From Streptomyces sp. SKN60 (GTDB taxonomy: Bacteria; Actinomycetota; Actinomycetes; Streptomycetales; Streptomycetaceae): a stretch of DNA of 64,000 nt. The notes below the pieces were generated by a model, which worked only from the letters and a program-made list of their open reading frames with translations, ran no database searches and had not been told where the DNA came from. This document shows, piece by piece, positions 30,824 through 39,682 of the stretch. Numbering within the stretch: position 1 is the first letter of the stretch; every line of letters begins with the position of its first letter. The stretch covers positions 280,617 to 344,616 of the forward strand of contig NZ_JAHTMW010000008.1 of the NCBI RefSeq assembly GCF_026236535.1, read 5' to 3'. The translations under genes were made by a program, and so were the position numbers.

Positions 30824-33142
30824 TCAGGAGCCGTCGAGCTCCTCCCGTACGGTACGGGCGGCCGCGACCAGGTGCTCCAGGGAGGCGCGGGTCTCCGGCC
30901 GGCCGCGGGTCTTCAGACCGCAGTCGGGGTTGACCCAGAGCCGGTCGGCGGGAATGGCCTCAAGTCCCCTGCGCAGCAGCTCCGTCGCCTCCGCGACGGA
31001 GGGCACGCGCGGTGCGTGGATGTCCCAGACGCCGGGTCCTGCCTCGCGCGGGTAGCCGTGGGCGGCGAGCTCCCGGGCGACCTGCATGTGGGAGCGGGCC
31101 GCCTCCAGGCTGATGACATCGGCGTCGAGGTCGTCGATGGCCTGCACGATGTCGCCGAACTCGGCGTAGCACATGTGGGTGTGGATCTGGGTGTCCGGCC
31201 GCACCCCGCTCGTGGTCAGCCGGAACGCCTCGGTCGCCCAGGCCAGATAGGCGCCCTGGTCGGCGGCGCGCAGCGGCAGCGTCTCGCGCAGCGCGGGCTC
31301 GTCGACCTGGATCACGGCCGTCCCGGCGGCCTCCAGGTCGGTCACCTCGTCGCGCAGGGCGAGGGCGAGCTGCCGGGCGGTGTCGGCGAGCGGCTGGTCG
31401 TCGCGGACGAACGACCAGGCGAGCATGGTGACGGGACCGGTGAGCATGCCCTTGACCGGCTTGGCGGTGAGGGACTGGGCGTACGTCGTCCAGCGCACGC
31501 TCATCGGTGCGGGCCGCGCGATGTCGCCGGCGAGGATCGGCGGGCGGACGTAGCGGGTGCCGTACGACTGGACCCAGCCGTGCCGGGTGGCCAGGTAGCC
31601 GTTCAGCTGCTCGGCGAAGTACTGGACCATGTCGTTGCGTTCGGGCTCTCCGTGCACCAGGACGTCGAGGCCGGTCTTCTCCTGGAGGGCGATCACCTCC
31701 TGGATCTCCGCCCTGATGTGGTCCTCGTAGCCGTCGGCGCCGATCCGCCCGGCGCGCAGATCGGCGCGGGCGGCGCGCAGTTCGGCGGTCTGCGGGAAGG
31801 AGCCGATGGTCGTGGTCGGCAGCGGCGGCAGGCCGAGGCGGGCGCGCTGGGCGGCGGCCCGCTCCGGGTAGGGCAGGGAGCGGCGGGCGTCGGCGCCGGT
31901 CACGGCGGCGGTACGGGACCGGACCGCCGGGTCATGGGTGAGGGGGGAGCCGGCCCGGGAGGCGAGGGCGGCGCGGTTGGCGGCGAGTTCCCCGGCGATC
32001 GCGCCGGTGCCCTTCGACAATCCCCGGGCCAGGGCGGCGAGTTCGGCCGTCTTCTGCCGGGCGAAGGACAGCCAGCGCGCGATCTGCGGGTCGACGTCCT
32101 GTTCGGCGGACGCGTCGAGCGGCACATGGAGCAGCGAGCAGGAGGCGGAGACGTCCACCCGGTCGGCGAGGCCGAGCAGGGTGCCGAGCGTGGCGAGGGA
32201 CCTCTCCAGGTCGTTGACCCAGATGTTGCGCCCGTCGACCACGCCGGCGACCAGGCGCTTGCCGGGCAGGCCGCCGACACCGGCGAGCGCGTCCAGGTTG
32301 GCGACGGCGGGTCCGGTGAAGTCGAGCGCGAGGCCGTCGACCGGGGCCTTGGCGAGGACGGGCAGGGCCTCGCCGAGGCGGTCGAAGTAGGAGGCGACGA
32401 GCAGCTTCGGCCGGTCGGCGAGGCCGCCGAGCTCCCGGTAGGCGCGCCGGGCCGCGTCGAGTTCGGCGGAGGTGCGGTCCTGGACGAGCGCCGGTTCGTC
32501 GAGCTGGACCCACCGGGCGCCCGCCGCCCGGAGATCGGCGAGGACTTCGGCGTACACGGGAAGCAGCCGGTCGAGGAGCGTCAGCGGGTCGAAGCCTGCC
32601 GGGGCGCCCGGTGCCGGCTTGGCGAGCAGCAGATAGGTCACCGGCCCGACGAGGACCGGCCGTGCGGTGAGCCCGAGCGCGAGGGCTTCGGCGAGTTCCG
32701 CGACCTGCTTGCGCGAGTCGGCCGTGAAGACGGTGTCCGGGCCGAGTTCCGGCACCAGATAGTGGTAGTTGGTGTCGAACCACTTGGTCATCTCCAGCGG
32801 CGCGACGTCCTGGGTGCCGCGTGCCATCGCGAAGTACCCGTCGAGGGCGTCGGCTTCGGCGGCGGCACGGTGCCGCTCGGGAACGGCGCCGACCATGACG
32901 GTGGTGTCGAGGACATGGTCGTAGAGCGAGAAGTCGCCGGTCGGGACCTCGTGGAGACCGGCTTGGGCGAGCTGCTGCCAGACGGTGCGGCGCAGTTCGG
33001 CGGCGGTGGCGTGGAGGGCGCCGGCGGTGACGCGGCCCTTCCAGTACCCCTCGATCGCCTTCTTGAGTTCCCGGCCCTGTCCCTGGCGGGGGTAGCCGTA
33101 CACGGTGGCCCGTGCTGCCGCGGCTGCGGACGTGGTGGTCAC
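30824..33142 (-). CDS. metE: Cobalamin-independent methionine synthase
   Basis: A 772-residue protein of normal MetE length, starting MTTTSAAAAARATVYGYPRQGQGRELKKAIEG-like (the family start 'GxPRxGxxRELKxA'). N-terminal half: MTKWFDTNYHYLVPE; C-terminal half: LPTTTIGSFPQT, HGEPERNDMVQYF, MLTGPVTMLAWSF, QVDEPALRE, THMCYAEF (Zn His/Cys) and VNPDCGLKTR (Zn Cys). It transfers a methyl group from methyltetrahydropteroyl-triglutamate to homocysteine. This is a housekeeping methyl-cycle gene. A cobalamin riboswitch lies in the leader, so it should be off when B12 is available. It separates the two biosynthetic clusters. Confidence 0.97.
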   Translation of the reverse strand: MTTTSAAAAARATVYGYPRQGQGRELKKAIEGYWKGRVTAGALHATAAELRRTVWQQLAQAGLHEVPTGDFSLYDHVLDTTVMVGAVPERHRAAAEADALDGYFAMARGTQDVAPLEMTKWFDTNYHYLVPELGPDTVFTADSRKQVAELAEALALGLTARPVLVGPVTYLLLAKPAPGAPAGFDPLTLLDRLLPVYAEVLADLRAAGARWVQLDEPALVQDRTSAELDAARRAYRELGGLADRPKLLVASYFDRLGEALPVLAKAPVDGLALDFTGPAVANLDALAGVGGLPGKRLVAGVVDGRNIWVNDLERSLATLGTLLGLADRVDVSASCSLLHVPLDASAEQDVDPQIARWLSFARQKTAELAALARGLSKGTGAIAGELAANRAALASRAGSPLTHDPAVRSRTAAVTGADARRSLPYPERAAAQRARLGLPPLPTTTIGSFPQTAELRAARADLRAGRIGADGYEDHIRAEIQEVIALQEKTGLDVLVHGEPERNDMVQYFAEQLNGYLATRHGWVQSYGTRYVRPPILAGDIARPAPMSVRWTTYAQSLTAKPVKGMLTGPVTMLAWSFVRDDQPLADTARQLALALRDEVTDLEAAGTAVIQVDEPALRETLPLRAADQGAYLAWATEAFRLTTSGVRPDTQIHTHMCYAEFGDIVQAIDDLDADVISLEAARSHMQVARELAAHGYPREAGPGVWDIHAPRVPSVAEATELLRRGLEAIPADRLWVNPDCGLKTRGRPETRASLEHLVAAARTVREELDGS

Positions 33143-33324
33143 GGAGATCTCCTTCGCGAGACGAATCCCTGAGATCCCGGGGACGGGACGAGAGCGCGAA
33201 GGGGTGACCGACCGGGCGGGACGGGAACGCGCCGCAACGGCACGGTCGTTCGCCTGATCTGTATCGCCGACCCGCCCTCGAGGTCACCGGGATGTCCGCG
33301 CGCGGAATCGTCCGCGTGCGGGCA

Positions 33325-33535
33325 ACGGGCAGGTCTTCGGACTCGCGGGCACGTCTCGTCGTACGAGACTCCTACTGGCCGTCGCTTCCCAGGCCCTTGC
33401 GTCGGGCCCAGTGCTGTGTGACGGCGGTCGTTCCCGCTCACCGCTGCGGGGCAGTCCCGGATTCCCACCGGGTTCCCTCTTACGACGCCTCCCGCCTGGC
33501 GGACGGGGCGAACCAGCTGCACGGCCACCATACGG
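33325..33535 (-). promoter_or_regulatory. Cobalamin (B12) riboswitch in the metE leader
   Basis: Read on the minus strand, the leader contains GGTGGGAATCCGGGACTGCC followed by CCCGCAGCGG, the conserved core and B12-box region of cobalamin riboswitches, and ends with the typical CCGAAGACCTGCC segment (complement of 33328-33340). It lies about 180 bases upstream of the metE start. Control of metE by B12 through such an element is well known in Streptomyces and mycobacteria. Boundaries are approximate. Confidence 0.9.
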
Positions 33536-33864
33536 CAGCGCGGCCGCGTCCGGTGGCCGGTCGGGCGTACGCGTTGGGTGACGAGGGGAATTCGCGAGGT
33601 AGTAATTAGGTGAATCCCATACTGAATTACCGTCAATAAGCGTGGCCGGTCTATCTCGATTCGGTAACGAGATTCCCGAAAAGGCCTGGACCTTTCGCCC
33701 GTGAATCCTCAACTCGCCTTGTTTTTAAGGAAGTTGATTGTTCATCAGATCGAACGCCGAGGTAACGGTCAGATATCTCGGCGCCCATTCCCCTTTGCCC
33801 GAATTCTCCACCGCACCCGTCTGGCAGGCTTCCGCGCACCCACTCCTCCGACCAAGGATTTGAG
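33536..33864. other. Gene-free, AT-richer divergent intergenic region
   Basis: No gene is supported in this stretch. It lies between the metE riboswitch and the start of the secreted metalloprotease and is clearly richer in A and T than its surroundings (for example around 33600-33770). It should hold the metE promoter on the minus strand and the protease promoter on the plus strand. An AAGGA site at 33854-33858 serves the protease start. I see no clear operator repeats. Confidence 0.55.
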
Positions 33865-35916
33865 GTGCGCATGACTAGACATCGCAGGAAGCGTGAACAC
33901 AGACGCAAGAGCAGGGGGCTGATGCTCGCCACCGTCGCCGTGGCGTCGGCGGCGGTGATCGCGGGCGGGGTCGCCTACGCCGGTATCGGGGGTGACACCG
34001 GCGCCGGGGTGCCCGCACAGGCGCGGATACCCGCGGCGGCCCCCCTCGCGCCCGCCGCCGTCCCGGCCAGGGACGAGGAACCGGAGCCCATCGTCGGCAA
34101 GCCCGCCAACGACACCCGGCGCGGCATGATCTACGACGGGCTCAAGGCGGCCGCCAAGGGCGACCGTTGCACCGGCGTCTACCGCACCGACGCCGGACTG
34201 TGCACCCACGGGCCCGACGCCCCGCCCAAGGGCGTGGACATCAAGGCGAACGTGCCGCCCGCCGTCACCACCAGGACTCCCGCGGCCGCCGCGCGCCCGC
34301 AGGACGCGCCCGCCGCCGACGCCGACCGGGCCACGTCCGGTGCCGCCGCGGCCACGAAGCCGGCCGCCGCCCCCTCCGGTGGCCAGGCAGTCGCCGCCGG
34401 GCCCGCGGGGCAGACCGTCCAGTGCGACGGCGACGGCAGCACCGGCAACCGCGTGCAGGTCGTGTACGTGCACGGCTCCGGCCGGGACCGGTACGGCGAG
34501 TACCTCGCCTCGTTCCGCAAGTGGGCGGCCGACGCCGACCTCATCTACTCCACGAGCGCCCGGGAGACCGGCGGCGTACGGCACATCCGCTATGTGACCG
34601 CGGCCGACTGCACGCCGACCGTGCTCGACATCGAGCTTCCGGCGTCCGCGCTCTCGGAGTTCAGCGCGACGAACAACGCGCTCGCCGCCAAGGGCCTGAA
34701 CCGGCGCGACCGCAAGTACATGATCTTCGCGGACACCAACGTCTACTGCGGCATCGGCACCTTCGCCGGTGACGAACGCCCGAGCCAGAACAACCAGAGC
34801 AACTTCGGCCCCTCCTACGGGCGCACCGACTCCGGCTGCTGGGGCGGTCACACCGCGGCGCACGAACTCGGGCACAACCTCGGGGCCGTCAACAACAGCG
34901 CACCCAACACCAGCCGCGGCGCCCACTGCACGGACGAGTACGACGTCATGTGCTACTCGGACACCCCGTACTACCCGCAGATGCGGTACGTGTGCACCAA
35001 CCAGGCGGCCGAGAACATCCTGGACTGCAACCACGACGACTACTTCCACACCAACCCCAAGGCCGGCAGCTATCTGGCCACGCACTGGAACATCGCCGAC
35101 AACCAGTTCCTGATGCGCTCCGACGGCGGCGGCACCACCCCCGACCCGAACCCCACCCCGACGCCCACCCGCACCCCGACGCCCACCCCGACCCCCACAC
35201 CGACCAGGCCGCCCACCGGCGGGCCGACGGCGACGGTCAGTCAGATCCAGTCCACGGCCGCCGTCGTGAGCTGGCCCCGGGTCGACGGCGCCGCCTGGTA
35301 CCAGGTCCTGCTCGACGGCAGGCACCTGACCTGGGTCCAGTCGCAGGCGCAGTCGCTGCGCATCTACAACCTCAGGCCCGGCACCGAGTACCAGGTCGCC
35401 GTCTCGGTCCGCGACCGCAACGACCGGGACAGCGGGGCCGGACGGACGACCTCCTTCCGTACGGCCGGCGCGGGCGGCGGCACGACCACCCCCGGCACCC
35501 GCTACACCCTCGGCAACGCGGGCACCGGCATGGCCGCCGAGGTCTGGGGCGGACGCTCCGCCGACGGCACGGTGCTCGTCGGAGCGCGGGCCAACGGCTA
35601 CGCCCAGCAGCAGTGGCTGTTCGACGACGCCGGCGGCGGACTCGTCCGGATCCGCTCCGCCGTCTCCGGCAAGTGCCTGCAGACGGGCGGGGCCCCCGCC
35701 GCGGGCATGTGGATCGCCCAGCAGGCGTGCGGTGGCGCCGCCACGCAGAAGTGGAAGCTGTCCGCCGGCCGTGACGGCGCGCTCACCGTGACCGACCCGA
35801 GCGGCGGCTACGCCCTGACGGTGAGCAACCGCCCGTACTACGGCAGCTGGCTGCTCGACCTGCAGCGCACCAACGGCGGTGCGACCCAGGCGTGGACGGC
35901 CCAGAAGGTCTCCTGA
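33865..35916 (+). CDS. Secreted metzincin-type zinc metalloprotease with FnIII and ricin-like domains
   Basis: A 683-residue secreted protein. An N-terminal basic segment and hydrophobic stretch (about residues 20-42) make a signal peptide or anchor. The protease domain (about 185-425) has HTAAHELGHNLGAVNN, the HExxHxxGxxN zinc motif, followed by DVMCYSD with the Met-turn. A proline/threonine linker of repeated PTPT leads to a fibronectin type III domain (about 450-535; TATVSQIQSTAAVVSWPRV). The C-terminus (about 545-683) is a ricin-B-like lectin domain with paired Gln-x-Trp motifs (QQQWLFDD, TQKWKLS, TQAWTAQ). The lectin domain suggests binding to polysaccharide. GTG 33865 and ATG 33871 are both possible starts. 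Likely not part of either cluster. Confidence 0.88.
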   Translation: MRMTRHRRKREHRRKSRGLMLATVAVASAAVIAGGVAYAGIGGDTGAGVPAQARIPAAAPLAPAAVPARDEEPEPIVGKPANDTRRGMIYDGLKAAAKGDRCTGVYRTDAGLCTHGPDAPPKGVDIKANVPPAVTTRTPAAAARPQDAPAADADRATSGAAAATKPAAAPSGGQAVAAGPAGQTVQCDGDGSTGNRVQVVYVHGSGRDRYGEYLASFRKWAADADLIYSTSARETGGVRHIRYVTAADCTPTVLDIELPASALSEFSATNNALAAKGLNRRDRKYMIFADTNVYCGIGTFAGDERPSQNNQSNFGPSYGRTDSGCWGGHTAAHELGHNLGAVNNSAPNTSRGAHCTDEYDVMCYSDTPYYPQMRYVCTNQAAENILDCNHDDYFHTNPKAGSYLATHWNIADNQFLMRSDGGGTTPDPNPTPTPTRTPTPTPTPTPTRPPTGGPTATVSQIQSTAAVVSWPRVDGAAWYQVLLDGRHLTWVQSQAQSLRIYNLRPGTEYQVAVSVRDRNDRDSGAGRTTSFRTAGAGGGTTTPGTRYTLGNAGTGMAAEVWGGRSADGTVLVGARANGYAQQQWLFDDAGGGLVRIRSAVSGKCLQTGGAPAAGMWIAQQACGGAATQKWKLSAGRDGALTVTDPSGGYALTVSNRPYYGSWLLDLQRTNGGATQAWTAQKVS

Positions 35917-35935
35917 CCCAGGCCGTTCCACCCGC

Positions 35936-35976
35936 GGCGCCGGTGGACGGGCCCCCCATGGCCGTCCACCGGCGCC
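35936..35976 (+). terminator. Hairpin after the metalloprotease gene
   Basis: A 15-bp stem (GGCGCCGGTGGACGG, 35936-35950, with its complement at 35962-35976) around an 11-base loop lies 19 bases after the protease stop, a likely terminator. Confidence 0.75.
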
Positions 35977-36024
35977 CTCGCCCCGCACCTCACGATGTAC
36001 CCACGCACCAGGAGCACCGCAACG

Positions 36025-36663
36025 ATGCGTACACCCCACGCCTTCCGGGCCGGCCCGGGCCTCGGCCTCCTGACCGGAATCCTCGCCCTGGTCCTGGCCC
36101 TCGCCGCACCGACCACCGCCCGGGCCCACGGCGACACCGTCAAGGTGGTGGTGACCGGCCAGCGGGACGGTCATGTCACGACCGAGATCACCTGGGAGAA
36201 CGACGGCGACGCCGTCGACGAGACCGTCGCCGCCACGGTGAACGCCACCAGCCCCGACGGATCCCGCTCCCTGGGCCCGTGGCCGCTCGTCCGCGACCCC
36301 GGCACGCGCACCGGCTGGAGCACCGCCGAAGTCCTCGCCCCCGGCACCTGGAAGGTCACCGTCGACGTGGGCTTCCCGTCCCTCGGCCACGCGGAGGCGC
36401 AGATCTCGGTCCCGGTGATCGACCCCTCGCCCCCCGCCCCCCGTCCGACCCCGACCCCCACCACGCCCGCGCCGCCCTCCACGACCCCGTCCGCCCCGGC
36501 GCCGCCCGCCCCGGCTCCGTCCTCCGCCTCGCCCTCCCCGAGCCCGGCCGGCCACGGAGCCGCCCGCGCGGTCGGCTGGACCCTGGCCGGCCTGGCCGCG
36601 ATCGTGCTCGCCGGCGCAACGGCCGGCATGCTCGTCCGGCGCGCCCGCGTCCGCAGGCGCTGA
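36025..36663 (+). CDS. Secreted, C-terminally membrane-anchored protein of unknown function
   Basis: A 212-residue protein from the ATG (MRTPHAFRAG) that has an AGGAG site ten bases upstream; an in-frame start 30 bases earlier is less supported. A signal peptide ends near Ala-Arg-Ala-His-Gly (about residue 33). The mature part (about 33-130) is a beta-rich domain beginning HGDTVKVVVTG, a His at the new N-terminus, as seen in CopC-like or YcnI-like cell-surface domains; this is only a resemblance. Then comes a long Pro/Thr/Ser/Ala linker and a final membrane helix (AVGWTLAGLAAIVLAGATAGML) with Arg-rich tail. It probably sits on the outer face of the membrane. It follows the protease gene but has its own ribosome site. 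Confidence 0.7.
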   Translation: MRTPHAFRAGPGLGLLTGILALVLALAAPTTARAHGDTVKVVVTGQRDGHVTTEITWENDGDAVDETVAATVNATSPDGSRSLGPWPLVRDPGTRTGWSTAEVLAPGTWKVTVDVGFPSLGHAEAQISVPVIDPSPPAPRPTPTPTTPAPPSTTPSAPAPPAPAPSSASPSPSPAGHGAARAVGWTLAGLAAIVLAGATAGMLVRRARVRRR

Positions 36664-36681
36664 GGACGGGACCCGGCCCCC

Positions 36682-38307
36682 TCACATCGGCGGATTGCCG
36701 TGCTTGCGTTCCGGGAGCGCTGCGTGCTTCTGGCGGAGCATCGCCAGGGCGCGGGTCAGGGTGCGCCGGGTGTCGGCCGGGGCGATGACATCGTCGACCA
36801 GGCCGCGCTCGGCGGCGTAGTAGGGGTGCATCAGCTCGGACTTGTACTCCTTGATGAGGCGGGCGCGGGTCGCGTCCGGGTCCGGGGAGGCGGCGATCTC
36901 GCGGCGGAAGACGACGTTCGCCGCGCCCTCCGCGCCCATCACCGCGATCTCGTTGGTCGGCCAGGCGAAGGAGAGGTCGGCGCCGATGGAGCGGGAGTCC
37001 ATGACGATGTAGGCGCCGCCGTAGGCCTTGCGGAGCACCAGGGAGATGCGCGGGACCGTCGCGTTGCAGTAGGCGTAGAGGAGTTTGGCGCCGTGCCGGA
37101 TGATGCCGCTGTGCTCCTGGTCGACGCCCGGCAGGAAGCCCGGCACGTCGACCAGGGTGACCAGCGGGATGTTGAAGGCGTCGCAGAACTGCACGAAGCG
37201 GGCGGCCTTCTCCGAGCCGTGGATGTCGAGGACGCCGGCGAGGGCGGTGGGCTGGTTCGCCACGATGCCCACCACGTGCCCGTCCAGGCGGGCGAGCGCG
37301 CACACCACGTTCCGCGCCCAGGCCTCGTGGACCTCGAAGTAGTCCCCGTCGTCGACGATCTCCTCGATCACCGCACGCATGTCGTACGCCTGCTGGGGGC
37401 CGGCCGGGACCAGCGAGGTCAACGCGTCCGTGGGCCGGTCCGGCGGGTCGTCGGTGCGGACCACCGGGGGGAGTTCGCGGTTGTTCTGCGGGAGCAGGGA
37501 CAGCAGATGGCGGACGTCCGCCAGGCACTCCGCCTCGTCGTCGTAGACGAAGCCCGACACCCCCGACACCCCGGCGTGCACATCGGCGCCGCCGAGCCCG
37601 TCATGGCTGATCTGCTCGCCGGTCACCGCCTGCACCACGTCCGGGCCGGTGATGAACATCTGCGAGGTGCCCCGCACCATGAACACGAAGTCGGTCAGCG
37701 CGGGGGAGTAGGCCGCGCCGCCCGCGCACGGCCCCAGGATCACGCTGATCTGCGGGATCACCCCGGAGGCCCGGGTGTTGCGGCGGAAGATGCCGCCGTA
37801 CCCGGCGAGCGCCGTCACGCCCTCCTGGATCCGCGCGCCCGCGCCGTCGCTCAGGCCCACGACCGGCGCGCCCGCCGCCTCCGCCAGGTCCATCACCTTG
37901 TGGATCTTCTCCGCGTGGGCCTCGCCCAGTGCGCCGCCGAAGACCCGGAAGTCATGGGCGTACGCGAAGACCGTGCGCCCGTGCACCAGGCCCCAGCCGG
38001 TCACCACGCCGTCGCCGTGCGGCTTGCGCGCCTCCAGGCCGAAGCCCGAGGCGCGGTGCCGGCGGAGCGGCTCGATCTCGGTGAACGTGCCCTCGTCGAA
38101 GAGGAGTTCCAGCCGCTCGGGTGCGGTGAGCTTGCCCTTGGCGTGCTGGCGCCGGGTGGCCTCCGGGTCGGGGCCGCGGCTGAGCTCCTCCTTGAGGCGT
38201 TGCAACTCGTCGGTGGAGCGCCGCAGATCGGGCTCGGGAGCGGGGGCCGGGGTGGGGGAGGCGAGGGGGGTCGGACTGTCGGCGAGCAGTTCGTCGAAGG
38301 TCGTCAT
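36682..38307 (-). CDS. Acyl-CoA carboxylase beta (carboxyltransferase) subunit
   Basis: A 541-residue AccD/PccB-type subunit from the ATG giving MTTFDELLADSP. N-terminal half: QHAKGKLTAPERLELLFDEGTF, GLSDGAGARIQEGV, GPCAGGAAYSPALTDF; C-terminal half: DVPGFLPGVDQEHSGIIRHGAKLLYAY, LRKAYGGAYIVM. It joins a biotin-bound carboxyl group to acetyl- or propionyl-CoA. The biotinylated alpha subunit is not in the window. A matching epsilon subunit gene lies at 47565. With the type II PKS genes to the right it probably raises malonyl-CoA supply, as in several aromatic polyketide clusters. It is the left edge of the second cluster by content. Confidence 0.92.
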   Translation of the reverse strand: MTTFDELLADSPTPLASPTPAPAPEPDLRRSTDELQRLKEELSRGPDPEATRRQHAKGKLTAPERLELLFDEGTFTEIEPLRRHRASGFGLEARKPHGDGVVTGWGLVHGRTVFAYAHDFRVFGGALGEAHAEKIHKVMDLAEAAGAPVVGLSDGAGARIQEGVTALAGYGGIFRRNTRASGVIPQISVILGPCAGGAAYSPALTDFVFMVRGTSQMFITGPDVVQAVTGEQISHDGLGGADVHAGVSGVSGFVYDDEAECLADVRHLLSLLPQNNRELPPVVRTDDPPDRPTDALTSLVPAGPQQAYDMRAVIEEIVDDGDYFEVHEAWARNVVCALARLDGHVVGIVANQPTALAGVLDIHGSEKAARFVQFCDAFNIPLVTLVDVPGFLPGVDQEHSGIIRHGAKLLYAYCNATVPRISLVLRKAYGGAYIVMDSRSIGADLSFAWPTNEIAVMGAEGAANVVFRREIAASPDPDATRARLIKEYKSELMHPYYAAERGLVDDVIAPADTRRTLTRALAMLRQKHAALPERKHGNPPM

Positions 38308-38388
38308 TGCGGCACCGTAGAGCGCCGTACTCGAAGCCTCCGGCACCTCCTCTGGAGGACCGCTCGACAGCTCGACCGTCCTACGGTC

Positions 38389-39195
38389 CTACCGGGCCCG
38401 CTCCGCCGTCGCCGTCGCCCGCAGCGCGTGGTCCGGGTCCCCGGAGAGCACCGCCCGGTGCAGGTCCTGCAGCGCCGCCGACGGTTCGAGCCCCAGCTCG
38501 CGGACGAGCGAGCCGCGCAGCCGCTGGTAGGCCTCCAGGGCCCGCCAGCTGCCGCCGGTCCGGTGCAGGGCGCGCATCAGCTGGGCGCAGAAGCCCTCGT
38601 GGAGCGGGTGGCGGGCGGCGAGGACGCGCAGTTCGGGGACCACCTCGGCGTGCCGGCCGAGCCGCAGGTCCGACTCGATGCGGCGTTCGAGCGTCGTGGT
38701 GCGCTGTTCGTTGAGGCGCAGCACCTCCAGTTCGAGCACCGATCCGGCCGGTACGTCGACCAGGGCCGGGCCCTGCCACAGGCCGAGGGCCCGGCGCAGC
38801 AGGTCGGAGGCGGCGCGGTGGTCGCCGACCTCGAAGGCGGTGGCGCCGGCCGCGGCGAGCCGGTCGAACTCGTGGGCGTCCACCCGGCCGGGCTCCACCT
38901 GGAGCAGATAGCCGCCGAACCGGGTGACCAGGATGTCCTTGGCATCGCGCCGCGGGTCGCCGTCGAGCGCGGCGGTGAGCCGGCGGCGCAGCTGGAGGAT
39001 GTACGTCTGGAGCGTGGTGGAGGCGCTGCGCGGGATGCACTCGCCCCAGATCTCCTCCATCAGCGTCGGCACCGACACCACCCGGTCGGCGTGCAGGGCG
39101 AGCAGCGCGAGGAGCTGGCGGGGCTTGGCGGCGCTGGGTACGACCGACACACCGCGTTCCTGCGCGGCGAGCGCCCCCAGGATCTGGATGTCCAT
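38389..39195 (-). CDS. SARP-family transcriptional activator (first copy)
   Basis: A 268-residue Streptomyces antibiotic regulatory protein, starting MDIQILGALAAQERG. Residues about 15-95 are the OmpR-like winged-helix DNA-binding part (AKPRQLLALLALHADRVVSVPTLMEEIWGE, TLQTYILQLRRRL); residues about 100-255 are the bacterial transcriptional activation domain (ALGLWQGPALVDVPAGS, LEVLRLNEQRTTTLERRIESDLRLGRH, HPLHEGFCAQLMRALHRTGGSWRALEAYQRLR). It is transcribed away from the peptide/YcaO genes across a 307-base gap and towards the carboxylase gene. Its close similarity to the second SARP at 52794 suggests that both act on cluster promoters. Confidence 0.93.
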   Translation of the reverse strand: MDIQILGALAAQERGVSVVPSAAKPRQLLALLALHADRVVSVPTLMEEIWGECIPRSASTTLQTYILQLRRRLTAALDGDPRRDAKDILVTRFGGYLLQVEPGRVDAHEFDRLAAAGATAFEVGDHRAASDLLRRALGLWQGPALVDVPAGSVLELEVLRLNEQRTTTLERRIESDLRLGRHAEVVPELRVLAARHPLHEGFCAQLMRALHRTGGSWRALEAYQRLRGSLVRELGLEPSAALQDLHRAVLSGDPDHALRATATAERAR

Positions 39196-39502
39196 GCTTT
39201 GTCCCCCTTGGGCCACGGCCGTCGGCGTCCCCGTGACGGCCCGTTCGGAGTCCGGCACTCGAGATTCGCACCTGCCCCGCTCGCGGCCCAGTGAGCGGAG
39301 CACGACCCCCGGCATGAAAATGTCATGTCGCGCCGATGAGTGCTGCACTGCCGGAGGTTCCTGTTCCGGAAGCAGACTTCTGGCCAGACGCCGAGTCCGG
39401 ATCCGGTTCCTCGGCGCGGACGGTTCCGAGCGGGTGACGTGCTGCGTCTTCGCAACTGGCAGGTCCGCCCGCCCACTTCGGTCATTCCTGGGGGCACACG
39501 TC
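39196..39502. promoter_or_regulatory. Divergent promoter region between SARP and peptide precursor
   Basis: A 307-base gene-free gap between the SARP start (minus strand) and the small peptide gene (plus strand). It includes a short partly palindromic AT-rich element around 39314-39330 (CATGAAAATGTCATG). No convincing SARP heptamer series was found by eye. The peptide gene has a GGGGG run seven bases before its ATG. Confidence 0.45.
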
Positions 39503-39682
39503 ATGAACATCACCGAGGACATCCTTCGCCTTCTCCCGTCGGACGCGCTCACCGCCGAGGCCGGGCCGGCCGCCGGCACGCCGGCCGGTATATCGGTCGA
39601 GAGCCTCACCCGTACCGACGCCGCGGGCGCGGCCTGGTGCTTCTGCATCGCCAGCACGTTCGACGCCCGGGTGGGTGCGTGA
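39503..39682 (+). CDS. Putative RiPP (azol(in)e/TOMM-type) precursor peptide
   Basis: A 59-residue peptide, MNITEDILRL... to ...FDARVGA. The first half is acidic and helical in character (leader-like). ISVESLT at residues 30-36 recalls the VESLT segment of thiopeptide leaders. After an AAGAA stretch at 40-44 come Trp45, Cys46, Phe47, Cys48, Ile49, Ala50, Ser51 and Thr52, a small cluster of residues that YcaO enzymes turn into thiazolines or oxazolines. The gene overlaps the E1-YcaO gene by the sequence GTGA, so the two are translated together, as is usual for precursor and modifying enzyme. Function as a precursor is inferred from this coupling and composition. I do not recognise the product. 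Confidence 0.72.
   Translation: MNITEDILRLLPSDALTAEAGPAAGTPAGISVESLTRTDAAGAAWCFCIASTFDARVGA

Noticed and set aside
33865..36663. Protease and anchored protein as parts of either cluster
   Set aside because: They are flanked by their own hairpins and promoter and have features of general secreted proteins.
39503..39682. Thiopeptide precursor
   Set aside because: Leader resembles VESLT types, but there is no split dehydratase, no pyridine-forming enzyme and too few Ser/Cys in the end segment; a simpler azoline peptide is more likely.
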